64,000 bases of DNA from DATKSS01 sp035468355 (GTDB lineage Bacteria > Chloroflexota > Dormibacteria > Dormibacterales > Dormibacteraceae): assembly GCA_035468355.1 (NCBI GenBank), contig DATITA010000182.1:1-64000 (forward strand). The letters are read 5' to 3'. Of this stretch, positions 16,426-24,680 are shown one piece after another. The notes beneath the pieces were generated by a model, which saw nothing but the letters and a program-made list of their open reading frames with translations, was not told the origin of the DNA and did no database searches. Every line of letters begins with the position of its first letter. The stretch's first letter is position 1. The translations under genes were made by a program, and so were the position numbers.

Positions 16426-18073
16426 CCGACGCGTAGGTCGAGTCCATCCCCCTGTAGCTGAGCCCTCGCGCCCCGAGCGTGCGGGCCTGCGTGTACGGGG
16501 TGTCCGAAGCGTAGTGGACGATTCCCAGGTCGAAGTGGATCTGCGCCATGTTGACGCTCTCGTTGAGCGGGAAACGGTCCGGATGAACGATCTCGTAGCA
16601 GGCGTCCAGGTAAGGACCGGCCTCCATCTCCACGACGGTGTACCGGCCCTGGTAGTAGAAGTCGAGGTAGTCGCGGTTCTGCAGGAACGTCCCGCGCACC
16701 GCGACAGCGCGTTGGTTGTCGAGAGCCGATCCATAAACGAGGTTCGGCTGGACGTCGGCCGCCGTGAAGCAGTTGTCGAGCCAGTACGTGTTGCCCGAGT
16801 GCTCGTTGTGGACGACGTTCGGGATCATCACGTCGCCGACGTCCGCGTTGAGGGTGGCCGCCTTGCCGAGGATGTACACGCCCGCCACCCACGACGCCTG
16901 CTCGGCGACCTGGCGAAGGATGTGGTACGCCGCCTCGCCGAGGGGATAGTCGACGTTGACGATGCACGCGCCGGAGGCTCGTAGCCTGCGCTCGTCCACG
17001 ACGCCGACGCGCGGGTCGATGGCGCTTGCGTCGAGCTTCGAAAGCATGAAGACTTGAGCGGCGGAGTCGACGCCTGTGCCTTTGGCGGCGACGTGGCGCA
17101 CACCGTTGGCTGCCTCGATCTCGGCCCGGGTGGCGCGCAGGCGTTCCCGGTCCGGGTGCGCGTCAAACACCTGGCGGGCGCCGTAGTAAAGCCAGTTGTG
17201 GCGCGAGGCGCGGCTGCGGCCGGCCTCCAGCTTGCGCCTCTCCGAATCCAGGTCGGCGTCGTTGCTTCCGATCCAGTCGACGATCTCGTCCTCGAATCGG
17301 CGCGCCACGCCGGTCAGGACGTTGACGAGGCTGTGCGAGTTCGAGGACACGAAGTAGACGGGCGCATCTCGCGCGCCCATGTCGGCCATCGCCGCCGAGA
17401 TGGGCTGCCACCAGCGACTGGCGTTCCGGTCGTACCCCAGGTGACTTCCGCCGATCAGCCGCAGAACCATGCGACATTCGTCACGCTTGATGGCCGCGAG
17501 GTTGGCGTCGAACGCCTCGCCCCAGGCCTCGCGCAGCCGCCGCCAGTCGTCCTCGGAGGCGCCCGCGGCATGACGAGCCGATTGGTCGAACAGATCCACG
17601 TCCTGCAGGGCTCGGTGCAACTTGTTCCATTCGATCTGGTAGGCGACTACTGTCGGCACCAGGTCGTCGATGTCGGACACTGACGCGATCAGCACGGCCA
17701 GCATGTCCTTGCCGTCGTGGTACCAGCGGCGGCGGCGGGCGGGAGCTTTGACCGCCTGCCAGTCGAGGATCTCAGCGCGCAACACGGACCGAAATCCTTG
17801 GGGGCTCTGGCCCATCACGATGTGGCGGCACCTGTTGATCGCCTCCGGCAGCCGCCGTGCCGCGTACAGGAGCGCCCCCATGTCGATCTCTGGCATGGCG
17901 GCCAGCGGATGGAGGACCGAGCCCATCCCGATGTGCGCGTGGACGAGTGATTCGACCTTGATGTCGCCTGAGCTCTGAAGCATCGTGGTGTACGTTCGGA
18001 CGTAGAGCTCGACCGCGTGCTTCCCAGACCAACCCGAGGCCGGGGGCGATTCCATCTGGCGAATATAGAACAC
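16361..18073 (-). CDS. Conserved hypothetical protein with nucleoside-phosphorylase-like C-terminal region
   Basis: 570 residues, soluble. I do not recognise the N-terminal 330 residues, which contain helical segments with several His/Asp/Glu pairs. The C-terminal part resembles the MTA/SAH and purine/uridine phosphorylase fold: GKAATLNADVGDVMIP at 403-418 matches the phosphate-loop/strand region, VVEMEAGPYLDA at 480-491 matches the ribose-binding VEME motif, and YASDTPYT at 521-528 matches the final S-D motif. I infer a nucleoside or nucleotide base substrate. GTG at 18073 is used; ATG at 18055 is an alternative. The upstream region carries nested palindromes. Confidence 0.72.
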   Translation of the reverse strand: MFYIRQMESPPASGWSGKHAVELYVRTYTTMLQSSGDIKVESLVHAHIGMGSVLHPLAAMPEIDMGALLYAARRLPEAINRCRHIVMGQSPQGFRSVLRAEILDWQAVKAPARRRRWYHDGKDMLAVLIASVSDIDDLVPTVVAYQIEWNKLHRALQDVDLFDQSARHAAGASEDDWRRLREAWGEAFDANLAAIKRDECRMVLRLIGGSHLGYDRNASRWWQPISAAMADMGARDAPVYFVSSNSHSLVNVLTGVARRFEDEIVDWIGSNDADLDSERRKLEAGRSRASRHNWLYYGARQVFDAHPDRERLRATRAEIEAANGVRHVAAKGTGVDSAAQVFMLSKLDASAIDPRVGVVDERRLRASGACIVNVDYPLGEAAYHILRQVAEQASWVAGVYILGKAATLNADVGDVMIPNVVHNEHSGNTYWLDNCFTAADVQPNLVYGSALDNQRAVAVRGTFLQNRDYLDFYYQGRYTVVEMEAGPYLDACYEIVHPDRFPLNESVNMAQIHFDLGIVHYASDTPYTQARTLGARGLSYRGMDSTYASAIAVARRILQREGALQLQPVS

Positions 18074-18093
18074 CCTTTCACGGGGGCCTTACA

Positions 18094-18118
18094 GAACGTT
18101 GACGTTCCTCGAAGGAAC
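18094..18118. promoter_or_regulatory. Two overlapping perfect inverted repeats, candidate operator
   Basis: GAACGTTGACGTTC (18094-18107) is a perfect inverted repeat, and GTTCCTCGAAGGAAC (18104-18118) is a second one that shares its GTTC. The result is three alternating GAAC/GTTC half-sites between divergent genes, next to a TTGACG hexamer at 18099-18104. It looks like a dimeric regulator site; the regulator is unknown. Confidence 0.5.
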
Positions 18119-18136
18119 CCGGCTGCCGCGCCGTTG

Positions 18137-18142
18137 TGTAAT
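18137..18142 (+). promoter_or_regulatory. Putative -10 hexamer TGTAAT for the exported protein gene
   Basis: TGTAAT, preceded by a TG dinucleotide, begins 14 bp before the ATG at 18151. No ribosome binding site is visible, which fits a leaderless transcript. Confidence 0.4.
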
Positions 18143-18150
18143 AGAGCGCG

Positions 18151-18924
18151 ATGACACAACTTTCCAGGTTCCGCCACCTCAGAATCGCCGGCTTCGCGCT
18201 GGGTGCGGCCGCCGTGGCCGGCGCCGCCGTGCTCGTCACGGCCTCGGCCGCCGGTTTCACCATCGGCTTCCGCCCGGCTTCTGCCAACCAGGCCCAGGCG
18301 GCCGGCACGGCAGTCGACCTCAGCCAGGCCGCGACCCCATCGACGGTCTGCACCGATTTCATCTCCCACCTCTCGAGCGACCTGGGCAAGAGCCAGAGCC
18401 AGGTCAACGCGGCGGTCCAGAAGGCGATCGGTGAGACGCTCGCCGACGAAGTCAAGAACAAGCAGCTGACCCAGGCCCAGGCGGACGCCCTCAAGAAGAA
18501 GCTCGCCTCGCAGCCGCCCTGCAACCTGGCGGCCGGCCTGGGCAAGAAGCCGGGTCTGGGCGAGGGACCGGGCCCCGGCGCCGCCCCGCAGGCCGGCGCC
18601 TACAGGCAGCAGCTGCTGACGGCGGCCGCATCCGCGCTTGGCATGACGGCCGCGCAGCTGAGTACCGACCTCGCAAGCGGAATGAGCTTGTCGCAGATCG
18701 CGGCGGCCCAGAAGCCGCCCGTGACCGAAGCGCAGTTCCGCGCCAAGCTCATCGCGCAGCTCACCCCGCTGCTGGACGTGGCGGTCAAAAACCAGAAGCT
18801 GACGCCGACCCAGGAGCAGGCGATCCTGAAGCAGCTGCAAACGGGACCGATCCCGTTCTGGAGCTCTCCGCCGCGCAAGCCTAAAGCGGCCGTGCCGGCC
18901 TCGCCTCCCACCACGACGACCTAG
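18151..18924 (+). CDS. Exported or membrane-anchored helical protein of unknown function
   Basis: 257 residues. A basic N-terminus and a hydrophobic segment at about 14-36 form a signal peptide or anchor. The mature part holds two similar helical modules (about 65-115 and 150-225) built around patterns such as LG.T.AQL...L..GMSLSQIAAAQ and LTQAQADALKKKLAS, which resemble the helical repeats of other uncharacterised secreted proteins. The modules are joined by a Gly/Pro-rich linker, and the tail is Pro/Ala/Thr-rich. It is divergent from the 570-residue protein and may share the palindromic operator. Function unknown. Confidence 0.7.
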   Translation: MTQLSRFRHLRIAGFALGAAAVAGAAVLVTASAAGFTIGFRPASANQAQAAGTAVDLSQAATPSTVCTDFISHLSSDLGKSQSQVNAAVQKAIGETLADEVKNKQLTQAQADALKKKLASQPPCNLAAGLGKKPGLGEGPGPGAAPQAGAYRQQLLTAAASALGMTAAQLSTDLASGMSLSQIAAAQKPPVTEAQFRAKLIAQLTPLLDVAVKNQKLTPTQEQAILKQLQTGPIPFWSSPPRKPKAAVPASPPTTTT

Positions 18925-18925
18925 C

Positions 18926-18946
18926 CGCCCCCGGCTTCACGGGGCG
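18926..18946. terminator. Short GC hairpin between convergent genes
   Basis: CGCCCC at 18926-18931 pairs with GGGGCG at 18941-18946 around a 9-nt loop. There is no U tract on either strand, so it is at best a weak terminator between the exported-protein gene and the small membrane gene. Confidence 0.28.
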
Positions 18947-18955
18947 TGGGGCGAC

Positions 18956-19120
18956 CTAGGCCGGCGGTCGTCTCTCCTGGGCGGCGGCGATTCGCTCCAT
19001 GGCCCGGGCGATGCGGACGAGCGACAGCACCGCCACGACAACCGCGACGATCGCTCCTACGATGACCACCAGGTAAAGCAGCCCGGCGACGAGGAACTGG
19101 CCTCCGTCGACCACGTTCAC
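18956..19120 (-). CDS. Small single-pass membrane protein (54 residues)
   Basis: A short minus-strand frame runs from GTG 19120 to TAG 18956-18958. The product has an eight-residue N-terminus, a hydrophobic helix (residues 9-35, rich in Val/Ile/Ala/Leu) and a basic amphipathic tail containing RIARAMERIAAAQERRPP. High GC at third positions and the coherent helix-plus-tail design support a real gene. It follows the 122-residue protein gene by 17 bp on the same strand and is probably the last gene of the greA-fadD group. Function unknown. Confidence 0.62.
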   Translation of the reverse strand: MNVVDGGQFLVAGLLYLVVIVGAIVAVVVAVLSLVRIARAMERIAAAQERRPPA

Positions 19121-19137
19121 GCGGCCAGCCTAACAGC

Positions 19138-19506
19138 CTATAGCGAGTTTGGCGGGTCGGAGGGACCGCCCAGGCGGCGCATCAACTCATCGAGCAGCTG
19201 GCGCGTCTCGGGGTCGGCCATCAGCCTCTCCTGCATCTGCTCTGCAGAGCGCCGGATGTCTGGGTCTGACATGAGGCGCTCGGACATCGCCTCGAAGCGG
19301 CTGGCCATGTCCTTCATCGAGCTCTCCTGCGCCACCTGGAGCAGGATGGGCTGGCTCGCGGCCGCCACCACCGCCTCGGCCTGGGCGCGGATCATCTCGA
19401 TCCCTTTGCAGCCGAGACACTCGCCCTTGAGGCCGCAATGGCAGAGCTGCGGGCGCAGCCGGTCGAGCGCCGCGTGAAGGTCAGACATGTCGATTGGCCC
19501 GGCCAC
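19138..19506 (-). CDS. Small Cys-cluster protein of unknown function
   Basis: 122 residues. Four cysteines cluster near the N-terminus (CHCGLKGECLGCKG, residues 22-35) and could bind a metal. The rest is helical and charged, with repeated M-x-x-D-P patterns (LMSDPDIRRSAEQM, LMADPETRQLL). GTG 19506 is chosen because AGG lies just upstream; ATG 19488 is possible. It begins 11 bp after the stop of the acyl-CoA synthetase gene, so it is likely in the same operon. I do not recognise the family. Confidence 0.66.
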   Translation of the reverse strand: MAGPIDMSDLHAALDRLRPQLCHCGLKGECLGCKGIEMIRAQAEAVVAAASQPILLQVAQESSMKDMASRFEAMSERLMSDPDIRRSAEQMQERLMADPETRQLLDELMRRLGGPSDPPNSL

Positions 19507-19517
19507 GACCTGGAAAT

Positions 19518-21200
19518 CTACGCGGGTCTGGATTTGCCTGTGTACATGGCCTCGATTCGGTCGCGGTAGCGCTCGGCGATGACCTTGCGCTTGATGTCGA
19601 GCTTGAGGGAAAGCTCGCCAGACTCCTCGGTGAAGTCGCGCGACAGAAGGGCGAAATACTTGATGGTCTCCCAGCTTCCCAGCCCTGCGTTCAGGTGGTC
19701 CACAGTCTGCTGGATCGATGCCGTCAATCCCGCCTCGTCGAGGCCCTGCCTATCGGTCGCCTCGCGGTCGGGGACGACGAGGGCGGTCACGTACGGCCGG
19801 CCTTCGCCGACGACCACCGCCCGCGTCACCAACGGGTTGCTCAAGAGGGCGTGCTCGAGCGGCAGGGGCGCGATGTACTTGCCGCCTGCCGTCTTGAACA
19901 GCGATTTCTTGCGGTCGGTGATCTTCAGGAACCCGTCGGCGTCCAACTCTCCGACGTCCCCGGTGTGGATCCAACCATCCCGGACCATCTCGGCGGTGGC
20001 TTCCGGCTTGTTGTGGTAGCCGATCATGTTGCCCGCGCCCTTGACGAGGATCTCTCCATCGGCGGCGATCTTGATCTCGACGCCGGGAAAGGGTCTTCCC
20101 ACCGTCAGGAACCGGTGCTCGAAAAGGGTGTTCGAGCAGACGCCGGAAGAAGTCTCGGTCATGCCCCAACCGTTCAGGATCGGGACGCCAATGGCCCAGA
20201 AAAACTCCTCGACCTCCCGCGACAGAGCGGCGCCGCCGCTGACGAAAAAGCGCAGCCGGCCGCCTGTCAGGCGCTTGCGAAGCGGGGCTAGCACGAGACG
20301 GTCCGCCAGCCGGTGCTGAGCCGCCAGCAGAGGCCCTGGCTTGCTCGCGTGGAAGTGGCGGGTTCCGATCCTGATCGCCCACGAGAACAGAGCGCGCTGC
20401 GTCGCGCTCGCCTCGCGCACGTGCGACATGACGACCGCATACATCTTTTCGTACATGCGCGGCACGCTGCACATCACTGTGGGCTGCACCTCGCCGAGCT
20501 CCTGTCCGAGGTGGTCAGCCCCGCGTGAGATCCACACCTCGCCGCCGTACACGACGGCCAGGAAGATGTCGTTGATCCGCTCGAAGACGTGCGCGTACGG
20601 AAGAAAGGACAGAGTCGAGTCAGCGTCTGTGATCGGGTGCACTTTCAGGGTTGCCCGGCCCATGTCCACCAGGTTGCGATGGGCGAGCTCCACGCCCTTG
20701 GGGTCGCCGGTCGTGCCCGACGTGTAGACGATCGTGCACAGGTCGTCCGGCTTGATCTGCCTCAGCCTCGCATCTACATCCGCGCTTCGGACCGGGCCGC
20801 GACTCACCCAGCCGAACACCTCATTGTCAATCAGCGCGATCGCCCTCAGTGCGCCACCGGCCTCGAGCTTGGCCGCCATCGCCGCGTCTGAAGCGATTGC
20901 GAACCGCGCCCGGGAGTCCTCCACGATCTTCTGCGCGATTTCAGGCGTTGAGTTGGGATAGATCGGGACGGTGATGGCCCCGATCGTCTGGATGGCGAAA
21001 TCGCAGTAGATCCATTCGAGCCTGTTCTCTGACAAAAGGACGACCCGGTCGCCGGCCCCGATGCCCTGGTCCAGCAGGGCCGAGGCGACCGACAGGACGT
21101 CGTGCTTCATGCCAGCCCAGGTTTTCACGCTCCACGCATCGCCCACCAGGTGATGCACCATGGCGCGGTCGCCGTACTTCGCCACCTGCCGGAAGAGCAC
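19518..21200 (-). CDS. fadD: Long-chain acyl-CoA synthetase (AMP-binding family)
   Basis: 560-residue adenylate-forming enzyme activating fatty acids to acyl-CoA. Motifs: ATP loop YTSGTTGDPKGVE near residues 158-170, NGWGMTETSS, DGWIHTGDVG, and the C-terminal lysine region RKKSLFKTAGGKYIAP. The length and the insertion after the first AMP motif resemble the bacterial FadD15-like/eukaryotic ACSL group. GTG at 21200 is the first usable start. The frame continues upstream with sensible residues, so a non-standard start is possible. It lies 79 bp after greA and just before two small genes on the same strand. Confidence 0.92.
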   Translation of the reverse strand: MLFRQVAKYGDRAMVHHLVGDAWSVKTWAGMKHDVLSVASALLDQGIGAGDRVVLLSENRLEWIYCDFAIQTIGAITVPIYPNSTPEIAQKIVEDSRARFAIASDAAMAAKLEAGGALRAIALIDNEVFGWVSRGPVRSADVDARLRQIKPDDLCTIVYTSGTTGDPKGVELAHRNLVDMGRATLKVHPITDADSTLSFLPYAHVFERINDIFLAVVYGGEVWISRGADHLGQELGEVQPTVMCSVPRMYEKMYAVVMSHVREASATQRALFSWAIRIGTRHFHASKPGPLLAAQHRLADRLVLAPLRKRLTGGRLRFFVSGGAALSREVEEFFWAIGVPILNGWGMTETSSGVCSNTLFEHRFLTVGRPFPGVEIKIAADGEILVKGAGNMIGYHNKPEATAEMVRDGWIHTGDVGELDADGFLKITDRKKSLFKTAGGKYIAPLPLEHALLSNPLVTRAVVVGEGRPYVTALVVPDREATDRQGLDEAGLTASIQQTVDHLNAGLGSWETIKYFALLSRDFTEESGELSLKLDIKRKVIAERYRDRIEAMYTGKSRPA

Positions 21201-21279
21201 GCCGACCGTGGTGCGGTCGTCGATGGCCTCCGGGTCAAGGTCGTTGGTCGAGGCGGGCGAGGTCCTCAGGGACGTGGCG

Positions 21280-21744
21280 CTATTTGACCGCCTTGATCGT
21301 GAGCGTCAACGTGCCGGACGGCACGCTGACTGTGACCTTGTCGCCCTTCTTGCGGCCGACGAGCGCTCGTCCGACGGGCGAGTCGACCGAGATTCGGCCC
21401 GCCGACGGGTCGCTTTCGACGGCGCCGACCAGATGATAGGTCTCGGCCGCGCCGTCCACGTCGACCACCTCGATGGTGGAGCCAGGGGCGGCCACACTCG
21501 AATGGGTGTCCCGGATGATCTCGGCGCGTCCGATCATCTCCTGCAGCTCGTAGATGCGGCTGTCGAGGAGCCCGACCTCCTCTTTGGCCTGTTCGTACTC
21601 GGGGTTGTCCTCGATGTCGCCCGGCTGGAAAGCCTCCTTAAGGCGCTCGCCGGCTTCGACGCGGCGCTTCAACGCGACCTCCAGGTCGCGCTTGAGCTTC
21701 TCCAGCCCCTCCGGGGTCAGCAAGACAGGTTCGGTTAGATCCAT
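21280..21744 (-). CDS. greA: Transcription elongation factor GreA/GreB family
   Basis: 154 residues: an N-terminal antiparallel coiled coil (about 1-76) with acidic tip sequence GDIEDNPEYEQAKEE, then a FKBP-like C-terminal domain (80-154) ending in GTLTLTIKAVK. It stimulates RNA-polymerase cleavage of backtracked transcripts. ATG at 21744 has GGGAG 5 bp upstream, and a TATCAT -10-like hexamer lies at 21761-21766 on the same strand. It is the first gene of the greA-fadD-small gene group. Confidence 0.95.
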   Translation of the reverse strand: MDLTEPVLLTPEGLEKLKRDLEVALKRRVEAGERLKEAFQPGDIEDNPEYEQAKEEVGLLDSRIYELQEMIGRAEIIRDTHSSVAAPGSTIEVVDVDGAAETYHLVGAVESDPSAGRISVDSPVGRALVGRKKGDKVTVSVPSGTLTLTIKAVK

Positions 21745-21760
21745 CTCCCAGCCTTTTGAA

Positions 21761-21766
21761 ATGATA
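21761..21766 (-). promoter_or_regulatory. Putative -10 hexamer TATCAT for greA
   Basis: On the minus strand TATCAT ends 17 bp before the greA ATG and would give a roughly 10-nt leader containing GGGAG. The other strand of this 29-bp gap must also serve the divergent small gene at 21774. Confidence 0.45.
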
Positions 21767-21773
21767 CCTGCGC

Positions 21774-22106
21774 ATGGACCCGACCGACCTGAGGGCCGAG
21801 CTGGCCGAGCGGCTGGCCGGCGAGGAGCCGATTGACGCCCAGACCTTTAACGCCGCCTGCTTCGTGCTGTCCAGGGCGATCGAGTCGCTGGAGCTGAGCG
21901 TCGAGGAGGCGGCGCCGCTCGTCAAACGGCTGCTCCGGGTGGCGGGTCGGGTCGTGATAGACACCGGGCTGCCGGGGTCGTCCGCCGAGACCTGGCCCAA
22001 CACCGAGGAGATGGCTCTCTTGTGGATCGACGAGGCTCTGCGCGCCCTTGGCTACGAAGCGACGCCCGCCGGGACAGGTGGCCGTCCGGAGCTGCAGCGG
22101 TCGTGA
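21774..22106 (+). CDS. Small acidic hypothetical protein
   Basis: 110 residues, mainly helical and acidic (starts MDPTDLRAELAERLAGEEP). It contains a conserved-looking W-P-N-T-E-E-M-A-L-L-W-I-D-E-A-L-R-A-L-G-Y segment near residues 74-94. No transmembrane segment or cysteine cluster is present. It is divergent from greA, with only 29 bp between the start codons. I do not recognise the family. Coding support rests on composition and the clean start. Confidence 0.6.
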   Translation: MDPTDLRAELAERLAGEEPIDAQTFNAACFVLSRAIESLELSVEEAAPLVKRLLRVAGRVVIDTGLPGSSAETWPNTEEMALLWIDEALRALGYEATPAGTGGRPELQRS

Positions 22107-22128
22107 TCAGGGTCAGGGCGCCTGGCGA

Positions 22129-24147
22129 TCAGCTGCTGAGCAGGTGCGCCGGGTTTCCCTTGAGGCCGACGGCGAACGTCACCGTGTCGGTCGCAGTCAC
22201 GTTCGTCGAGATCTGGTACCGAAGCGACCACCACCAGTTGTTCGGGTTCAGCCCTGGGTTGTAGCCCACAGGCACGGGAACCTCGAACCTGATCCAGTGA
22301 CCGTTGAAGTTGGTCGAGCCTCCAGTCGTCGCTCGGACCGTTGCGGTGTTGGGGGCGCCGGTCTGGGCTAGGCAGGGGGTCGGCGGGTTGGACAGCCCGC
22401 CGGTGCCTGTGCAGGCGACGCTCGGCCCGACATTGGTCCTGGTGACCCCCAGGTCCCACACGTTGATCGGGTTGGCGGAGACCACGATGGCTCCCGTGTT
22501 GTCGAGCACGTACAGGTCGACGTTGCCGCCACCGGAGATGTCGCCCGGGTCGAAGACGTCGAGCGTGATGGTCTGGCCCGCGTAGTCAGGTGGAACCTTG
22601 AAGATCGGGACGTCGAAGTGGCCGCCGGCCGGGATGGCGATCGGGGTGTAGACGGCCATGTCATCCCAGGCCCCGATGCTGCAGCCGGTGCAGGTGTTCG
22701 TGCCGCCCGCCAGGCCCGCCGCGTCGACCACGCGCACCGCGTATGCCTTGTGTGCCTGACCGCCGGAGCTGGCGCCGTTGGTGGGGGGGTTGCTGCCGTC
22801 GAAGCCCAGAGTGTCAACACGAAGGCGATAGGTGCCTGCAGGAAGCGGTCCGGGAGCGGGAGTGACGAGCCGCTGGAAGGTACCGCCATCGCCCGCGCCG
22901 GCGTAGTTGGTGATGTCCACCCATGAGTGGAAGGTCTGCATGTTGACGGGGTCCCCGAAGGCGTCCCAAGTCTGGTGGATGTAGCTCCCGACGCTGTTGA
23001 TCGGGTTGTAGTTCTTGGACGGCTGGCACGCACCCACGCAGTTGGCGGGCGTCAGGTAGTACCCGGTGGCGTCGATCGGGTAAACCTTGACCTGGCTCAC
23101 GATGCTGTCGCTTGCCCGGATGAACGGCGTCGGCACCGACTCGACCGTGTACTCCATCGTCGAATAGAGGGCCCTCTGCGGGCCACCGTACGAGCTCAGG
23201 TCCTGGCTGTCCTCTTCGTGCAGGTAGTAGCTCGTGCCCGAGCTGCATTGATTGAGCACGTGAGTCACCGGTGATATGTGGTTGTCGCAGTTGTCCATGA
23301 AAGCCGGACCGGCGCCTGCCCATGAGGATTCCGATCCAGGCAAGGCACCGCCATTGCCCGGGCAGTACGGGGTGTTGGAGGTCCCGTAGTTCCCCGTGTT
23401 CGTGCAGTCCATGGGGGCGAAGATCGCGTTGTAGACCTGGATGTAGCCGCCGTTCGGGAGGTTGACCAGGTAGTTGTACCCACCACGGTCGGGCAGGGTA
23501 GCGCCGACGGGGTCGCTACCCTGGGTCCGGCTGATGGCGTGAACGTCGCCGCTGCCGGCGGGGTCGGGCGTGAATGCATCACCCTGCGAGCGCGGGGTCG
23601 AGTAGCCCTCGGTGCGCATGAAGTAGTAGTTGTTTCCACCTGAACCCAGGGTCGAGGTGATGGATCCGACCTGGGTGCCGGGCTGGCCAAGAGACAGAGG
23701 TGGCAGGTACGTGGCGATCGCCGTCCGCGAGACCCTGAAGGTGTTGATCCCGAACAGGCCCATAAAGAACGTGCGCACGTTGCGGGTCACGGTCACCGAG
23801 AGCTTGTTGTCGTATCCCGCGACCGCGGCTGCGGTGACGGTCACGGAGTTGGCGACGTCAGCGATGTCAAAACCGTTCCGCCGCGCCTCAGCGACCGCAC
23901 GGTCGGTGGCGTCGTTGCCGCTCGCGGCCGGGATTGCCTGCGCAGAGGTCAGCTGTCCCGGCATGAAGATGACCCCGGACAGCGCCGCCGCGCCCGCCGC
24001 GCGCTCGGCCTGGTTGTTGTAGTAGTAACCGAGGCCGCCGTCGACCGCAAGGCCTATGCCGCCGATCAGCATGACGATCATGAGCGCGACCAGCACGATT
24101 GCCTGACCGGCCTGGGTCTTCGGGTGCAGGAACTGCTTCTTGGACAT
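22129..24147 (-). CDS. TadG-like pilus assembly protein with large extracytoplasmic domain
   Basis: 672 residues. The N-terminus carries the TadE/TadG-type motif: a short basic leader (MSKKQFLHPKTQ), A-G-Q-A-I-V-L-V-A-L and a hydrophobic helix (about 15-40), then the GLGYYYNNQAERAAGAAALSG segment. The remaining 600 residues are extracytoplasmic, rich in Gly/Asn/Ser/Thr/Tyr, contain several Cys pairs (such as CSSGTSYY and CTGCS) and have no clear homologue I can name. TadG proteins are minor pseudopilin-like components of Tad/Flp pili. The ATG overlaps the preceding stop (TGATG); last gene of a three-gene set. Confidence 0.82.
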   Translation of the reverse strand: MSKKQFLHPKTQAGQAIVLVALMIVMLIGGIGLAVDGGLGYYYNNQAERAAGAAALSGVIFMPGQLTSAQAIPAASGNDATDRAVAEARRNGFDIADVANSVTVTAAAVAGYDNKLSVTVTRNVRTFFMGLFGINTFRVSRTAIATYLPPLSLGQPGTQVGSITSTLGSGGNNYYFMRTEGYSTPRSQGDAFTPDPAGSGDVHAISRTQGSDPVGATLPDRGGYNYLVNLPNGGYIQVYNAIFAPMDCTNTGNYGTSNTPYCPGNGGALPGSESSWAGAGPAFMDNCDNHISPVTHVLNQCSSGTSYYLHEEDSQDLSSYGGPQRALYSTMEYTVESVPTPFIRASDSIVSQVKVYPIDATGYYLTPANCVGACQPSKNYNPINSVGSYIHQTWDAFGDPVNMQTFHSWVDITNYAGAGDGGTFQRLVTPAPGPLPAGTYRLRVDTLGFDGSNPPTNGASSGGQAHKAYAVRVVDAAGLAGGTNTCTGCSIGAWDDMAVYTPIAIPAGGHFDVPIFKVPPDYAGQTITLDVFDPGDISGGGNVDLYVLDNTGAIVVSANPINVWDLGVTRTNVGPSVACTGTGGLSNPPTPCLAQTGAPNTATVRATTGGSTNFNGHWIRFEVPVPVGYNPGLNPNNWWWSLRYQISTNVTATDTVTFAVGLKGNPAHLLSS

Positions 24148-24680
24148 CAGACCAGCACCGGCGATGCCTTGAAGACGGCGTGCTCGTTCAGGTTGATCGT
24201 GAACGACTGGAAACCCGTGGGTGGAACGTACGACCAATCCAGCCGGACGCCGATCGAGGTCTCGCTGGGCGGCGTCTGGTTCCGGTTGGTGAGAAAAAAG
24301 GTCTGGTGGAGCTTCATGCCGGCCGCGTTGTACTGGTTGTAGAGATCCGTCGCGGAGTTGAAGTCGCCGTTCGGGTTGGTGGGCGAGTAGATGGTGATGG
24401 TGGCCAGGGTCGAGTAGTTCATCGCGGTCGCGACCGCGAGGACATTGCGCACGACGTCCTGGTCGACCTGGTCCGTGGTGAGGTTCGGGTTGGTCAGCTG
24501 GCCTCCGATCTCGGCGGCCAGTCGGGCGCCCTGCCGGCAGGCGCTGCCCGCGATCACCTTGTCCGAGATCATGACGGCTGTGTTGAACGTGCCCAGGAGC
24601 AGGAAGATCAACACGGGCGTCGCGATTGCGAGCTCCACGATCGACTGCCCCAGCTGATGGTGCCGCCTTTGCGTGCCCAT
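24147..24680 (-). CDS. TadE-like minor pilin
   Basis: 177 residues with the TadE pattern: basic N-terminus, L-G-Q-S-I-V-E-L-A-I-A-T-P-V-L hydrophobic helix with a Glu at about residue 16, then SACRQGARLAAE. The extracytoplasmic domain is about 135 residues. ATG at 24680 overlaps the stop of the upstream TadE-like gene by one base (TGATG), and its own stop overlaps the TadG-like start in the same way. All three should be made together and delivered to the membrane. Confidence 0.85.
   Translation of the reverse strand: MGTQRRHHQLGQSIVELAIATPVLIFLLLGTFNTAVMISDKVIAGSACRQGARLAAEIGGQLTNPNLTTDQVDQDVVRNVLAVATAMNYSTLATITIYSPTNPNGDFNSATDLYNQYNAAGMKLHQTFFLTNRNQTPPSETSIGVRLDWSYVPPTGFQSFTINLNEHAVFKASPVLV

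Noticed and set aside
18094..18107. Second SOS box
   Set aside because: The GAAC and GTTC cores are separated by six bases, not the four required for a Gram-positive LexA site.
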